A DNA stretch of 64,000 bases from Leptonema illini DSM 21528 (lineage in GTDB: Bacteria > Spirochaetota > Leptospiria > Leptospirales > Leptonemataceae), in the NCBI RefSeq assembly GCF_000243335.1, contig NZ_JH597775.1:120088-184087 (forward strand), read 5' to 3'. The notes beneath the pieces are model-generated. The model had not been told where the DNA came from and searched no databases. It saw only the letters and a list, made by a program, of their open reading frames with translations. The position numbers and the translations under genes are program-made. Shown one piece after another: positions 1 to 8,185 of the stretch. Positions within the stretch are counted from its first letter, which is position 1. Every line of letters begins with the position of its first letter.

Positions 1-306
1 GGCCTTTCATCGGGTCCAGACGATGTACAAAAAATACTGTCCGGCAGCTCTGCCTCTGCCGGTATGTCATCTGGCGAATCGTGGCAGAGCCTCCGAGATT
101 TCCTCAGCGAGAGAATATCGCCCATGAGCCTGGAGCAACTTGACCGAGCTCTTCTACGCGAAGGGGAGGGTGTGCTTGTTTTCAAGAGCACGCTGCCCGA
201 GCATCTGAAGCATCTGCTCGGAAGGGTTGCTCCGCATGTATGCTTCGAGCCAGGAATGGGTTCGCTGCGAAGAGAAATATGGTATCAGGCAGGTAATAAC
301 GGATGA
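1..306 (+). CDS. C-terminal part of an unidentified protein (5' end outside window)
   Basis: The frame is open from the first base, so this is the last ~101 codons of a longer gene; an internal ATG at 64 is only a possible start. I recognise no domain. The visible tail is mixed-charge and soluble-looking and ends in Gly. The stop TGA overlaps the ATG of the fibre-like gene at 303 (ATGA), so the two are translationally coupled and probably act together. The partner's tail-fibre repeats make a tail-associated or assembly role possible, but that is inference from position only. Confidence 0.6.
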   Translation, partial: GLSSGPDDVQKILSGSSASAGMSSGESWQSLRDFLSERISPMSLEQLDRALLREGEGVLVFKSTLPEHLKHLLGRVAPHVCFEPGMGSLRREIWYQAGNNG

Positions 307-2786
307 GTATTCGTATTTCACACCCCTCGGTCTATCCGTTTCTTGAGGTTCGTTCGGAAGGCAGGGTGCAATTTTCTGATGGCGTCCTGGAGTCGTGGGA
401 AGGGGCGACCGGTGGGGGCGTGCTTTCTCTGACCGGCCTGTTTGGAAGCGACATCTATTTCAATCAGATCAGACTATTGCCTGGAATTGATCCTTCTGTT
501 TTTCCTGCTACTTTTCGCTTCGAGATATCGATGGACGGAAAGATCTGGGAGCCGATCCTTAAAGAAACGGGTTTCGTCGTCGGACCTGTCGCTCCGCAGT
601 GGATCTTCCCGCTTATTAAGGCCCGTTATATCAAGCTTGTCGTAACTGGCGATCAGGGAAAAGAGCTGATCGCCACAGGACGTTTTGAGGTTCTTGTTGC
701 CGGTGTAATCGACATCAAGACGTCAAGTGAGCTCGACAGGCTCTGGGTAAAAGAGAATCTTATCGATGGCAGAGCGGAGTATGGATGGTCGTCGGCTCTG
801 CGTTCTCGCAACCAGGAAGAATCGATTGAGCTTGATCTTGGCTCGGTGAACAGAGTCAGCGAGCTGCGGCTTCTGTCGAAAAACGATGCAGAAACTTTCT
901 TCCCTTCATCGTTTCGTGTTCTCTACAGTGACGACCATATCACCTGGCACCACCTTATAGAAGAAAACGGTTTTTTTGCAGAGCCGGCCACATGGTATCG
1001 CTGGAGATTCCTCCCTCTAAACATTCGCTATCTGATCATTCAGATTCGCGAGAACGCAAGAACCCGAGAAGGCAAGTTCATTTCACAGATCGTTGAAGTG
1101 GAGCTTTATGCAACGGCGGATCCTGTTGAGCGGCAGGAGAGGGGGTTGCCAGAGCCGGTGCCTCATTCTTCTGTTCTGCGTTCAGGTATCGTTCGCCTGG
1201 CCATGGACGGCGAGGTGAAAGAAGGCGTTGTCGTGCAGGGGCATGATCGACGTCTGCGTGCGGCCACGACGGATGCGCGCGGAATCGTAGAGCTCGCCCA
1301 GGATGGCGAAGATCGCGAAGGCGTTGTCGTTCAGGGACATGATCGCCGCCTGAAGCCGGCCTCTGAGGATATGCCGGGCATCGTCCGGCTTGCGCGCAAC
1401 AGAGAACAGCGCGCCGGGCATGCCGTTCAGTCCAGTGATGATCGCCTCAAGAAGGCCACGGTTGATTCTGAGGGTGTTGTGGAGCTGGCCGAGCCAGGCG
1501 AGGAGCGCGGCGGCGTTGCCGTTCAGGGTAACGACCCCCGTTTGAAGTACTCGACAGAGAAGTCGCCAGGCATTGTGCAGCTTGCCGGCGACGGCGCAGT
1601 TGAGCCAGGTCTTGCCGTGCAGGCATCTGACCACAGGCTGCGGCTTGCGACGACAGAAGCGGTGGGCATCCTGCGCTTTGCAAGAGCCGGCGAGCAGGCG
1701 GACTTCGCTGCCGTCCAGGGCTCAGATCCAAGGCTTCACGATGCAACGGCGGAGCGAAAGGGGATCGTGGAGCTTGCAAAGGATGGGGAGGATCGCGAAG
1801 GCGTAGTCGTTCAGGGTAACGATCGTCGTCTGCGGCCGGCCTCCGAAGATATGCCCGGAATCGTACGTCTCGCTCCAGGCGGATCAGAGCAGGCCGGCCT
1901 TGCCGTCCAGGCCTCAGATCCGCGACTTTCGGATGCGCGGCCCCCTCTTCCGCACAGCCACGAATATGCCGCTCTCGATCACGACTTCAACAGTCATCCG
2001 GGGATGATCCGGCTTGAGCGCGCGACAGGAAAGGCCTATGAAGGGCATGTGCCTCCGCCTGTGGATCATGCCCCCGTTACGGGAGTAAACTCAGGAGATG
2101 GAGCCGGTGTTGCCGGTAGAGGGCAGGCCGAAGGCGTGATCGGGTTTGGTCATCGCCATGGAGTGCGCGGAATATCCGATAAAGGCTCGGGTTCTGTCGG
2201 ACAATCTTTCAGCGGAGCAGGGGGCTACTTCAGCTCGGCGCGCTCGTACGACGTCGTTGCCGCCTCGCAGGGAGAGGATGCTCCGGGCCTTTTTGTCGGT
2301 GGCTTCGGTCGTCTTGAAGGCGCTCTGTATGCGGGGGCTCAGGCCATCGGCTCTGCCCTTGCCGTCTCACTACCGCTGAATGCCTCTGATGTGATCCTTC
2401 CTGGAGATGCGCTGATCGCCTCTGTTGTGGATGGCATGGTGCAGAAATGCCAGCATCGCGGTTCGCCGAAGGTTGTCGGCATCGCCGTCGAGAGTGCCGC
2501 CGTTGTGCTGGGGATGCCCGACGAAAGCTTTTCTTCCCTTGCAGAGCCGTTTTCGCGACCGGAAGGACGTGTCCTTGTCGCCGTTGCCGGAGTCGTGCCT
2601 GCGCGTGTAAGCGCCGAGGGAGGCCCTGTCGAGCCCGGAGACCTTCTTGTCAGTTCGTTTCAGCCCGGATGTCTTGAGAAGATCTCAGGGCGCGATGGTG
2701 GGAGCGAACCGGGCCGCATAGTGGCAAGGTCGCTGGGGACGGTTAAAAAGGGTGAGGCGCTGATCCCGGTCGTTCTGCGCTCCTGA
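303..2786 (+). CDS. Fibre-like protein: two discoidin-like domains, eight 32-residue tail-fibre-type repeats, C-terminal head
   Basis: 827 residues. Residues ~5-140 and ~150-275 look like two discoidin (F5/8 type C) beta-sandwiches: each has the pattern of Phe-Arg/Trp-rich strands ending in 'RYIKLVV' or 'RYLIIQI'. Residues 295-550 are eight contiguous 32-residue repeats of the form G-I-V-x-L-A ... A-V-Q-x-x-D-x-R-L. The last repeat runs into 'SDPRLSDARPPLPHSHE', typical of phage tail and prophage fibre proteins. The C-terminus is Gly-rich and ends in a domain with a 'GDLLVSS' turn seen at the ends of many fibre-like proteins. No signal peptide is visible, which fits a phage-tail-like particle better than a secreted adhesin. 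Coupled by a 4-bp overlap to the upstream gene. Receptor-binding or carbohydrate-binding fibre is inference. Confidence 0.7.
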   Translation: MSIRISHPSVYPFLEVRSEGRVQFSDGVLESWEGATGGGVLSLTGLFGSDIYFNQIRLLPGIDPSVFPATFRFEISMDGKIWEPILKETGFVVGPVAPQWIFPLIKARYIKLVVTGDQGKELIATGRFEVLVAGVIDIKTSSELDRLWVKENLIDGRAEYGWSSALRSRNQEESIELDLGSVNRVSELRLLSKNDAETFFPSSFRVLYSDDHITWHHLIEENGFFAEPATWYRWRFLPLNIRYLIIQIRENARTREGKFISQIVEVELYATADPVERQERGLPEPVPHSSVLRSGIVRLAMDGEVKEGVVVQGHDRRLRAATTDARGIVELAQDGEDREGVVVQGHDRRLKPASEDMPGIVRLARNREQRAGHAVQSSDDRLKKATVDSEGVVELAEPGEERGGVAVQGNDPRLKYSTEKSPGIVQLAGDGAVEPGLAVQASDHRLRLATTEAVGILRFARAGEQADFAAVQGSDPRLHDATAERKGIVELAKDGEDREGVVVQGNDRRLRPASEDMPGIVRLAPGGSEQAGLAVQASDPRLSDARPPLPHSHEYAALDHDFNSHPGMIRLERATGKAYEGHVPPPVDHAPVTGVNSGDGAGVAGRGQAEGVIGFGHRHGVRGISDKGSGSVGQSFSGAGGYFSSARSYDVVAASQGEDAPGLFVGGFGRLEGALYAGAQAIGSALAVSLPLNASDVILPGDALIASVVDGMVQKCQHRGSPKVVGIAVESAAVVLGMPDESFSSLAEPFSRPEGRVLVAVAGVVPARVSAEGGPVEPGDLLVSSFQPGCLEKISGRDGGSEPGRIVARSLGTVKKGEALIPVVLRS
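1185..1952 (+). repeat. Eight in-frame tandem repeats of 96 bp inside the fibre gene
   Basis: Repeat starts (the Gly codon of G-[IV]-V) fall exactly every 96 bases: 1185, 1281, 1377, 1473, 1569, 1665, 1761 and 1857. Copies 2 and 7 are the most alike at the protein level (G-x-V-E-L-A-x-D-G-E-D-R-E-G-V-V-V-Q), which points to internal duplication. The repeat number could change by recombination, altering fibre length. Confidence 0.9.
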
Positions 2787-2798
2787 TTCCGGGCGGAA

Positions 2799-3821
2799 TC
2801 ATTTTTCGGCGGGTTCACGCATGGTAAGATAGAACTGGTCCATGCGGTCGATCAGCTCGGTGATTTCGTTATCCACTCCTGGCGGGATCTCGCATGCTTC
2901 AATCTCTTCACCGAGGATGCGAAGCTCCATAACGCGACGCGCTCGTTCTACGGGCGAGAGAATGCGGTCCCGGAAGTATCGATGGAAGAGAACCGCAAGT
3001 GCGCCGATCATCAGTAAACCCGTGGCCAGTAGCGAGGCCTCGAACTGTATCTGGCGCCGGTTCAGATCGAAGAAGCTGATTAAGACTGCCTCTTCAGGGC
3101 TTGCCCCTTCCACGTACACGAAATCCCGCTGATGCCGCATGTGGGTCTGAATGTAGGTCTGGTCGGTAAGATAGAGCTCATAGGATTCGCCAGGGGTGCG
3201 TTTTTCAATTTTTAATATGCGATCGGGAAATAGCTCCTGAATGCCCTGCAGGCCCTGCGTATCCATGTACCTCTTGATCCGCAGAAGCCTGGAGCTGCGC
3301 TCCTCGTTGCTCAATCTGTCATGGATGGCGCTCATGGCCACTCCACCAAAAAGAAGAAAAAGGTACAGGAGTAGCGCCGACGAGCTGAGCAGCCGGAATT
3401 CCATGCGCGAGCCGCTCGGTCGCAATCCCATTGATCGCTCCTGGCTAAAAAACTGGTAGAGAGGAACGAGGCGGAGCAGGCGGCCTCCTCGTAAGATAAG
3501 ATCTCCAGGGAGTGGATCGTCAGGGTTGATAATCAGCAGGGCGGCCGGTGGCAGAAGTGAGAAGATATCGATCCAGAAGAGGCTGCTTGTAAGGTATTCT
3601 TTTATAGAAGGGAAGCGTGCGACACGCAGCGCGCTTTCTATCAGGAAGAACAGCAAAATGAAGCGATCAAGCACCCCCAGCAGGGATTGCGTTGAAAGCG
3701 AGAGGTCAAAGAGAGAACCGGCAAAGAGCGGCGCCGCTCCAAACAGGATGATGCCGAGTGAGAGCAGGTTGAAAACCGGGCTTAAAGGCAGTTTTTTTAC
3801 AAAAATGAGTGGATGAAACAT
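2799..3821 (-). CDS. Voltage-sensor-like membrane protein with periplasmic domain and HAMP
   Basis: Taken from the ATG at 3821 (340 residues); the frame stays open further upstream but that part overlaps metF and is low-complexity. Residues 16-125 look like a four-helix voltage sensor: S2 has F-x-x-x-E62-x-x-x-R66, S3 has 'WIDIFSLLP' with D85, and S4 has Arg at every third position (R111, R114, R117). There is no pore loop or selectivity filter. A fifth helix (~144-165) leads into a ~95-residue periplasmic domain, then a sixth helix (~260-281) and a HAMP-like region (282-333) with P290 and the D-N-E-I-T-E-L turn. It stops right after HAMP with no kinase, cyclase or methyl-accepting domain. 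Divergent from metF with 46 bp between starts and no convincing Shine-Dalgarno, so the start is uncertain. Domain calls are by eye; function is unknown. Confidence 0.7.
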   Translation of the reverse strand: MFHPLIFVKKLPLSPVFNLLSLGIILFGAAPLFAGSLFDLSLSTQSLLGVLDRFILLFFLIESALRVARFPSIKEYLTSSLFWIDIFSLLPPAALLIINPDDPLPGDLILRGGRLLRLVPLYQFFSQERSMGLRPSGSRMEFRLLSSSALLLYLFLLFGGVAMSAIHDRLSNEERSSRLLRIKRYMDTQGLQGIQELFPDRILKIEKRTPGESYELYLTDQTYIQTHMRHQRDFVYVEGASPEEAVLISFFDLNRRQIQFEASLLATGLLMIGALAVLFHRYFRDRILSPVERARRVMELRILGEEIEACEIPPGVDNEITELIDRMDQFYLTMREPAEK

Positions 3822-3867
3822 AGGGAAGATAGGATTCTGCTCGTGTCGCTTCGCGGTTGATCCTTTT

Positions 3868-4758
3868 ATGCATAGAATTTCGGACAGACTGAAGAAAAAA
3901 CAACCGGTTTTTTCCTTTGAATTTTTCCCTCCCAAGAATGATGATGGAGAGCGTCTGCTGATGCAGACCATCGAAGATCTGAAGGCCTTGGAACCTGATT
4001 TTGTGTCAGTCACCTACGGCGCAGGCGGCTCGACTCGGGCGAAGACCCGGGAATGGGTTCGCAGTATCCAGGATCGTTATGCGATCCCGGCCATGGCGCA
4101 TCTGACCTGTGTGGGCTCGGGACGCGAAGAGATCCGCAGCATCCTTGAAGACCTGTATTCTGATGGCATTCGCAATATCATGGCCCTTCGCGGCGATCCG
4201 CCGAAGGGTGAGACGGCCTTTGTGGCTCCGGCCGACGGATTTCGTTATGCAAACGAGCTGATCTCGTTTATTCGCTCGACGGGCCTTGATTTCTGTCTTG
4301 GAGCGGCCGCCTATCCCGAGGTGCATGGAGAGGCGCCGTCTGCAGCAGAAGACTTGCGCAACCTAAAACGCAAGGTCGATGCCGGGGCGGATTTCCTCGT
4401 AACGCAGCTTTTCTTCGATAACGAAAAGTATTTCTCCTTTGTGGATCAGGTTAGAGCGGCCGGCATTGAGGTGCCTGTCGTCCCCGGCATCATGCCGATC
4501 ACGGCCTTCAAGCAGATCGAGCGCTTCACGGCCATGGCCGGATGCGCCATTCCCGATTCTCTTGTTAAGTCGCTTGCCGGCGTCCAGGATGATGCTGAGG
4601 CTCTGCTCAATCTGAGTCTGGAGTTTACGCTGCGTCAGTGTGAAGAGCTGCTTTCGAAGGGAGCTCCGGGGATTCACTTTTATACTCTTAACCAGAGCCG
4701 TGCCACGGCGATCATCCTTGATCGGCTGCGTCGCAGCGTCTCTGCGGAGCGCCGATGA
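3868..4758 (+). CDS. metF: 5,10-methylenetetrahydrofolate reductase
   Basis: 296 residues, the usual length for bacterial MetF. The enzyme reduces 5,10-methylene-THF to 5-methyl-THF with a flavin in the cytoplasm, supplying the methyl donor for MetH, which is encoded at 32654. Diagnostic motifs are 'FSFEFFPPK' near the N-terminus (with the catalytic Glu), 'VSVTYGAGGS', 'AHLTC', 'ALRGDPP' and 'QLFFDN'. The 3' end overlaps the PP2C phosphatase gene by 4 bp (ATGA), so they are co-transcribed although their functions look unrelated. No SahR-type palindrome lies upstream, unlike ahcY and metH, and no clear Shine-Dalgarno precedes the ATG. Confidence 0.95.
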   Translation: MHRISDRLKKKQPVFSFEFFPPKNDDGERLLMQTIEDLKALEPDFVSVTYGAGGSTRAKTREWVRSIQDRYAIPAMAHLTCVGSGREEIRSILEDLYSDGIRNIMALRGDPPKGETAFVAPADGFRYANELISFIRSTGLDFCLGAAAYPEVHGEAPSAAEDLRNLKRKVDAGADFLVTQLFFDNEKYFSFVDQVRAAGIEVPVVPGIMPITAFKQIERFTAMAGCAIPDSLVKSLAGVQDDAEALLNLSLEFTLRQCEELLSKGAPGIHFYTLNQSRATAIILDRLRRSVSAERR

Positions 4759-6503
4759 AGGATGTTCTTACCCTGAAGCAGATCAGCGGGATCACGACGC
4801 GGATCAATTCCGAGCTTGATCTTCCTATTCTGCTTACCGTCATCATGGATACGGCGCGCGAGCTGCTTGATACGCAGGGAGCGTCGTTGCTTCTTTATGA
4901 CAGGGACTCCGAAGAACTGATCTTTGATATCGCCCGCGGCGAGCGAAGCGGCATCCTCGCTCGCAAGAGAATTCCAAAAGGGCAGGGGATTGCCGGAGAA
5001 TGCGCCCGCACGCGAAAGGCTATCATCGTAAACGACGCGCAGAGCGATCCGCGGCTGCTGCGCACGATCGACCAGGCAAGCGGATTTGTTACGCGAAAAT
5101 TGATCGCCGTTCCGATGGAGGCGCGCGGAGAGCTTATCGGCGTGCTTGAAGCGGTCAATACGATGGATGGCCGGGATTTTACGAGCCGCGACGTCAGACT
5201 GTTAACCTTTCTTTCGGCAATGGCCGGCCTGGCCATCTATAACCGGCGACTGTATGCGAATCTTATGGATCGCATGGAGGAGCTGAACTGTATCCATGAG
5301 ATTTCGCGCTCTCTGCACGAGCATGACGATCTTGAGCCCATGCTTGACGCTATCCTGACGGCCATCGAAGAGGTGCTCGACGTCGAGCGTCTTTCGCTCG
5401 CTCTTCGCGAGAGAGCATCGGGCGACTTCAAGATTCACCGCACGCGCGGATTCAGTCTTGAAGAGAACGATCTGCGCATCGATCCCGAGCGCGGGGTGGC
5501 CTCGATGGTCCTGAAATCGGGAGAGCCGCTTCTTGTGCGCGACCTTGTTCGCGATCTCGGTTTCACAACGGAGAATGCAGGCCGGTATCGAACGTCTTCT
5601 TTTATATCGGTGCCCATCCTTGTCGGTGACCACGTCAAAGGGCTTCTGAACGCGGCGGATAAAAAGAACGGCAACCCGTTCGATCAATTCGAGCTCAAAG
5701 TACTCACGACCATCGCCGCGCAGCTTTCATCGGCCATTCAGAGGCTCGATGCCCGGTCCCGCGAGATCGAGATTCGGATGTACCGCAAAGATCTTGAGAC
5801 GGCGGCGAACATTCAGCGCAATTCGTTACCCGAGATCCCTGCCGAGATTGCCGGCGTTAAGATGGCGGCCGGTTATGAGGCCTGTCGCGACGTGGGCGGC
5901 GATTTCTACGACTTCCACTATCATTCTGAAAACCTGATGTCGTTTGTCATGGCCGATGTTTCGGGCAAAGGCGTGCCGGCCGCCCTTTTCATGGAATATT
6001 CGAAGACGTTGCTTGCAGCGCACATCCCCCGGCTCATACATCCGGTAAAATCGCTGACAGAGGTGAACGCCGAACTGATACGCAATTCGCGTATGGGCCT
6101 CTTTGTGACGGTCATGCTTGTGCAGGTGGAGCGCGACATGGATCGTCTGCGCCTTGCATCGGCCGGGCACAATCATCAGATTCTGTATCGGGCAAGAACA
6201 GGCACCATTGAATCCCTCTCAGGGCAGGGCCCGCCGCTTGGAACGTTTGAAGGGGCGGAGTATCGCGAGAAGATCTACCACTATGACAAGGGAGATCTTC
6301 TCGTGCTGTATACCGACGGCATCTCTGAGGCGCAGAAGCAGAATTTCGAACAGTACGGCGAGGATCGCCTCTTTGACCTGATTCGCCGGCTCGGCCATCT
6401 TGAGCCGACAGAGATCGTTAAGGCAATCTTTGCCGACGTAAACGATTTCATCGAAGGCGCCGAGCAGATGGACGACGCCACCGTTATGGTGGTAAGGCTG
6501 TAG
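4755..6503 (+). CDS. GAF-GAF-PP2C (SpoIIE/RsbU-type) serine phosphatase
   Basis: 582 residues. Two tandem GAF sensor domains (about 20-165 and 185-330) precede a short linker helix and a SpoIIE-type PP2C domain (about 385-580). Metal-binding and catalytic motifs are present: 'VGGDFYDF', 'DVSGKG', 'YTDGISEAQ' and the terminal 'DDATVMVV'. Such proteins usually dephosphorylate an anti-sigma-factor antagonist (STAS protein) in response to a ligand bound by GAF; the actual partner is not evident. A STAS protein is encoded at 18562 but in the chemotaxis cluster, so a link is speculation. No transmembrane segment is seen, so it is cytoplasmic. It starts inside the metF stop codon. Confidence 0.9.
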   Translation: MKDVLTLKQISGITTRINSELDLPILLTVIMDTARELLDTQGASLLLYDRDSEELIFDIARGERSGILARKRIPKGQGIAGECARTRKAIIVNDAQSDPRLLRTIDQASGFVTRKLIAVPMEARGELIGVLEAVNTMDGRDFTSRDVRLLTFLSAMAGLAIYNRRLYANLMDRMEELNCIHEISRSLHEHDDLEPMLDAILTAIEEVLDVERLSLALRERASGDFKIHRTRGFSLEENDLRIDPERGVASMVLKSGEPLLVRDLVRDLGFTTENAGRYRTSSFISVPILVGDHVKGLLNAADKKNGNPFDQFELKVLTTIAAQLSSAIQRLDARSREIEIRMYRKDLETAANIQRNSLPEIPAEIAGVKMAAGYEACRDVGGDFYDFHYHSENLMSFVMADVSGKGVPAALFMEYSKTLLAAHIPRLIHPVKSLTEVNAELIRNSRMGLFVTVMLVQVERDMDRLRLASAGHNHQILYRARTGTIESLSGQGPPLGTFEGAEYREKIYHYDKGDLLVLYTDGISEAQKQNFEQYGEDRLFDLIRRLGHLEPTEIVKAIFADVNDFIEGAEQMDDATVMVVRL

Positions 6504-6506
6504 GGC

Positions 6507-7541
6507 ATGCTGTTTCACGGGCCGATAGAGGAGCGCATTGAGCGGCTGCTCCGGCTCGGCCAGGAGCATTCTGAGCGCTTTTGTTCGGCCGACGAGCAGA
6601 TGAAGCGGCGCCTGTATCTGGCCAGACATCCGACATCGGTCCTTGTTCTGAAGTGCATGGATGGCCGCGTGCATATTCCCTGGGCTACCAGGATGCCGAT
6701 GGGTATTATCCGTCCGTTTCGTAACCTCGGCGGGATGTTTGATCTGGGATGGCCGTATCTCGGCGAGATCCTCATGGATACGGTGCAGAAGGCCATGGCG
6801 GCCGGCAATCGCACTCTACTTCTTATTACGTACCATTATTCTGCAAGCTGTCATGAATGGGGATGCGCCGGCTTTCACTATGATCGCGAGAAGGCCTTCG
6901 AGCACGGGCAGCAGATACGCAATCAGGCGATACATCTTTTCGGCAAAGACGTCGTGTATCCCGTCGTCTGCGGATTTGAAACGGATCGCGAGGCGCTCCT
7001 CTTTCACGGCGATGGCGTCTTTGATCCTCTGAATGAGAAAATAGAGGCGGCGGATCTACCCGATCGTTTTCGATCGCTTTTTCCCGATATGCCTTCTTCG
7101 ATACTGCGCGATCTTCTGCCGCTGGTGCGCGGGAATCTGAAACATGTCGGGACGACGGTGAATCGCGAAGGCTTTCAGGAGCCCGAGCATCGCGAATGGG
7201 CGCTCTGTATCGGTCGCGGGTTTGATTTCTTGCATGTGCCGAACGTCGCTCTCATCGTGGGCCCTTACAGTCCCGATCTGTCGGGCCCTATTGCGAAGGC
7301 CGGTGCGATCCTTGCCGAGAACATGCGAAGCGGGCGCATCGCAGACGATGGCTTTCTTTTGCTTGCTTCGTCGCCGTATTCAGAGCAGGGTATGGACCGC
7401 GCCCGCGCCGAGCTGAAATCAAGATTCCTTTCTGATTTTGCCGCCGACGTTCTGCGAACGGAGCATCCGGAGCTTGCGGCAAAGATGATACGGCGCACGG
7501 CCGTACTGAACTGGGACCGTCGCTCGCTTGAGCTCCTGTGA
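6507..7541 (+). CDS. Beta-carbonic-anhydrase-like protein, function unproven
   Basis: 344 residues, starting 3 bp after the phosphatase stop, so in the metF operon. The segment C50-M-D-G-R54 followed by 'RNLGG' and then H110-x4-C115-H-x3-C120 resembles the zinc-site layout of beta-carbonic anhydrases (C-x-D-x-R, then H-x2-C), with altered spacing at the second half. The remainder does not match a family I can name with certainty; carboxysome-type carbonic anhydrase relatives use a similar core. No shell or bicarbonate-transport genes are nearby. A zinc enzyme is the best guess; the reaction is not established. Confidence 0.5.
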   Translation: MLFHGPIEERIERLLRLGQEHSERFCSADEQMKRRLYLARHPTSVLVLKCMDGRVHIPWATRMPMGIIRPFRNLGGMFDLGWPYLGEILMDTVQKAMAAGNRTLLLITYHYSASCHEWGCAGFHYDREKAFEHGQQIRNQAIHLFGKDVVYPVVCGFETDREALLFHGDGVFDPLNEKIEAADLPDRFRSLFPDMPSSILRDLLPLVRGNLKHVGTTVNREGFQEPEHREWALCIGRGFDFLHVPNVALIVGPYSPDLSGPIAKAGAILAENMRSGRIADDGFLLLASSPYSEQGMDRARAELKSRFLSDFAADVLRTEHPELAAKMIRRTAVLNWDRRSLELL

Positions 7542-7560
7542 ATCGTTTCGAAAAGCACAA

Positions 7561-8178
7561 TCACGCGTCGCGCAGCGAATCACGGTGCAGGCCCTTTGAG
7601 CGCAGGATGCGATACACGGCCTCACGAAAGAAATCCATCATCTGTTTTTGAACTTCGGGCCCTTCGATGATGGCCAGAGCGGCGGCGACGGCCTCGAAGG
7701 TGCTGGTGCGGCCTTTCTCGGCCTGGTCTCGTAAGACGAAGATCGACGGCTCCTTGATGTGCAGATGCGCGAAGACGGCATCTTTGAAATGCGGATCGCG
7801 CCGCGTGATGCGAGAGGCCTGGTTCCAGGTTCCGTCAGGAACGATGAGCTCGATCTCGTCGGGGCGATGCCGCAGCGCAAGCTCGCTTAACTCGACGGCG
7901 TCTTCACGCGGGAAGAGGGCGATGCGAACGGGGCGACGCTTTATGATCGGCGCCGGCCGCTCGTGTGGTATGCTGCCGGCGCGAAGATGCAGCGTGCAAT
8001 CACGAATCGCGAGTTGTAGCAATCGAATGGTGGAAGTCGTTTTAAAAAGCTCGGCGCTGTGATGAACGACCGTTAGAGCGCTTCGAATCGTTATCTGCGG
8101 AGCGGAGTCGCAGAGGCAGCTTTCTTTGAGCAGATAGCAGTCGGGGCAGCGTATTTCGGGGCGTGTGCGGTAGCGCAT
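7561..8178 (-). CDS. tapT: tRNA-uridine aminocarboxypropyltransferase (DTW domain)
   Basis: 205 residues from the ATG at 8178, chosen because longer versions would run into the upstream diguanylate cyclase gene. The family transfers the 3-amino-3-carboxypropyl group of SAM to uridine of tRNA (acp3U). An N-terminal zinc-type cluster C11-x2-C14...C21-x-C23, 'VHHSAE' and 'PDGTWNQA' (115-118 is the DTW-type core, here DGTW) identify it. The C-terminal 'TSTFEAVAAAL' is also conserved. It follows the GGDEF gene on the same strand with a 7-bp gap, so they are probably co-transcribed. Confidence 0.85.
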   Translation of the reverse strand: MRYRTRPEIRCPDCYLLKESCLCDSAPQITIRSALTVVHHSAELFKTTSTIRLLQLAIRDCTLHLRAGSIPHERPAPIIKRRPVRIALFPREDAVELSELALRHRPDEIELIVPDGTWNQASRITRRDPHFKDAVFAHLHIKEPSIFVLRDQAEKGRTSTFEAVAAALAIIEGPEVQKQMMDFFREAVYRILRSKGLHRDSLRDA

Positions 8179-8185
8179 CGCAAGA

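Noticed and set aside
1185..1952. Possible CRISPR array or minisatellite
   Set aside because: The repeats have no spacers and are a continuous coding repeat in the fibre gene.
3822..3867. A SahR-type operator in front of metF
   Set aside because: Read base by base; no part of the ATATCAAGAT half-site is present.
3822..4013. 64-residue N-terminal extension of the voltage-sensor-like protein
   Set aside because: It overlaps metF coding sequence antisense, is Ser/Lys-rich without pattern, and the membrane domain begins at the ATG at 3821.
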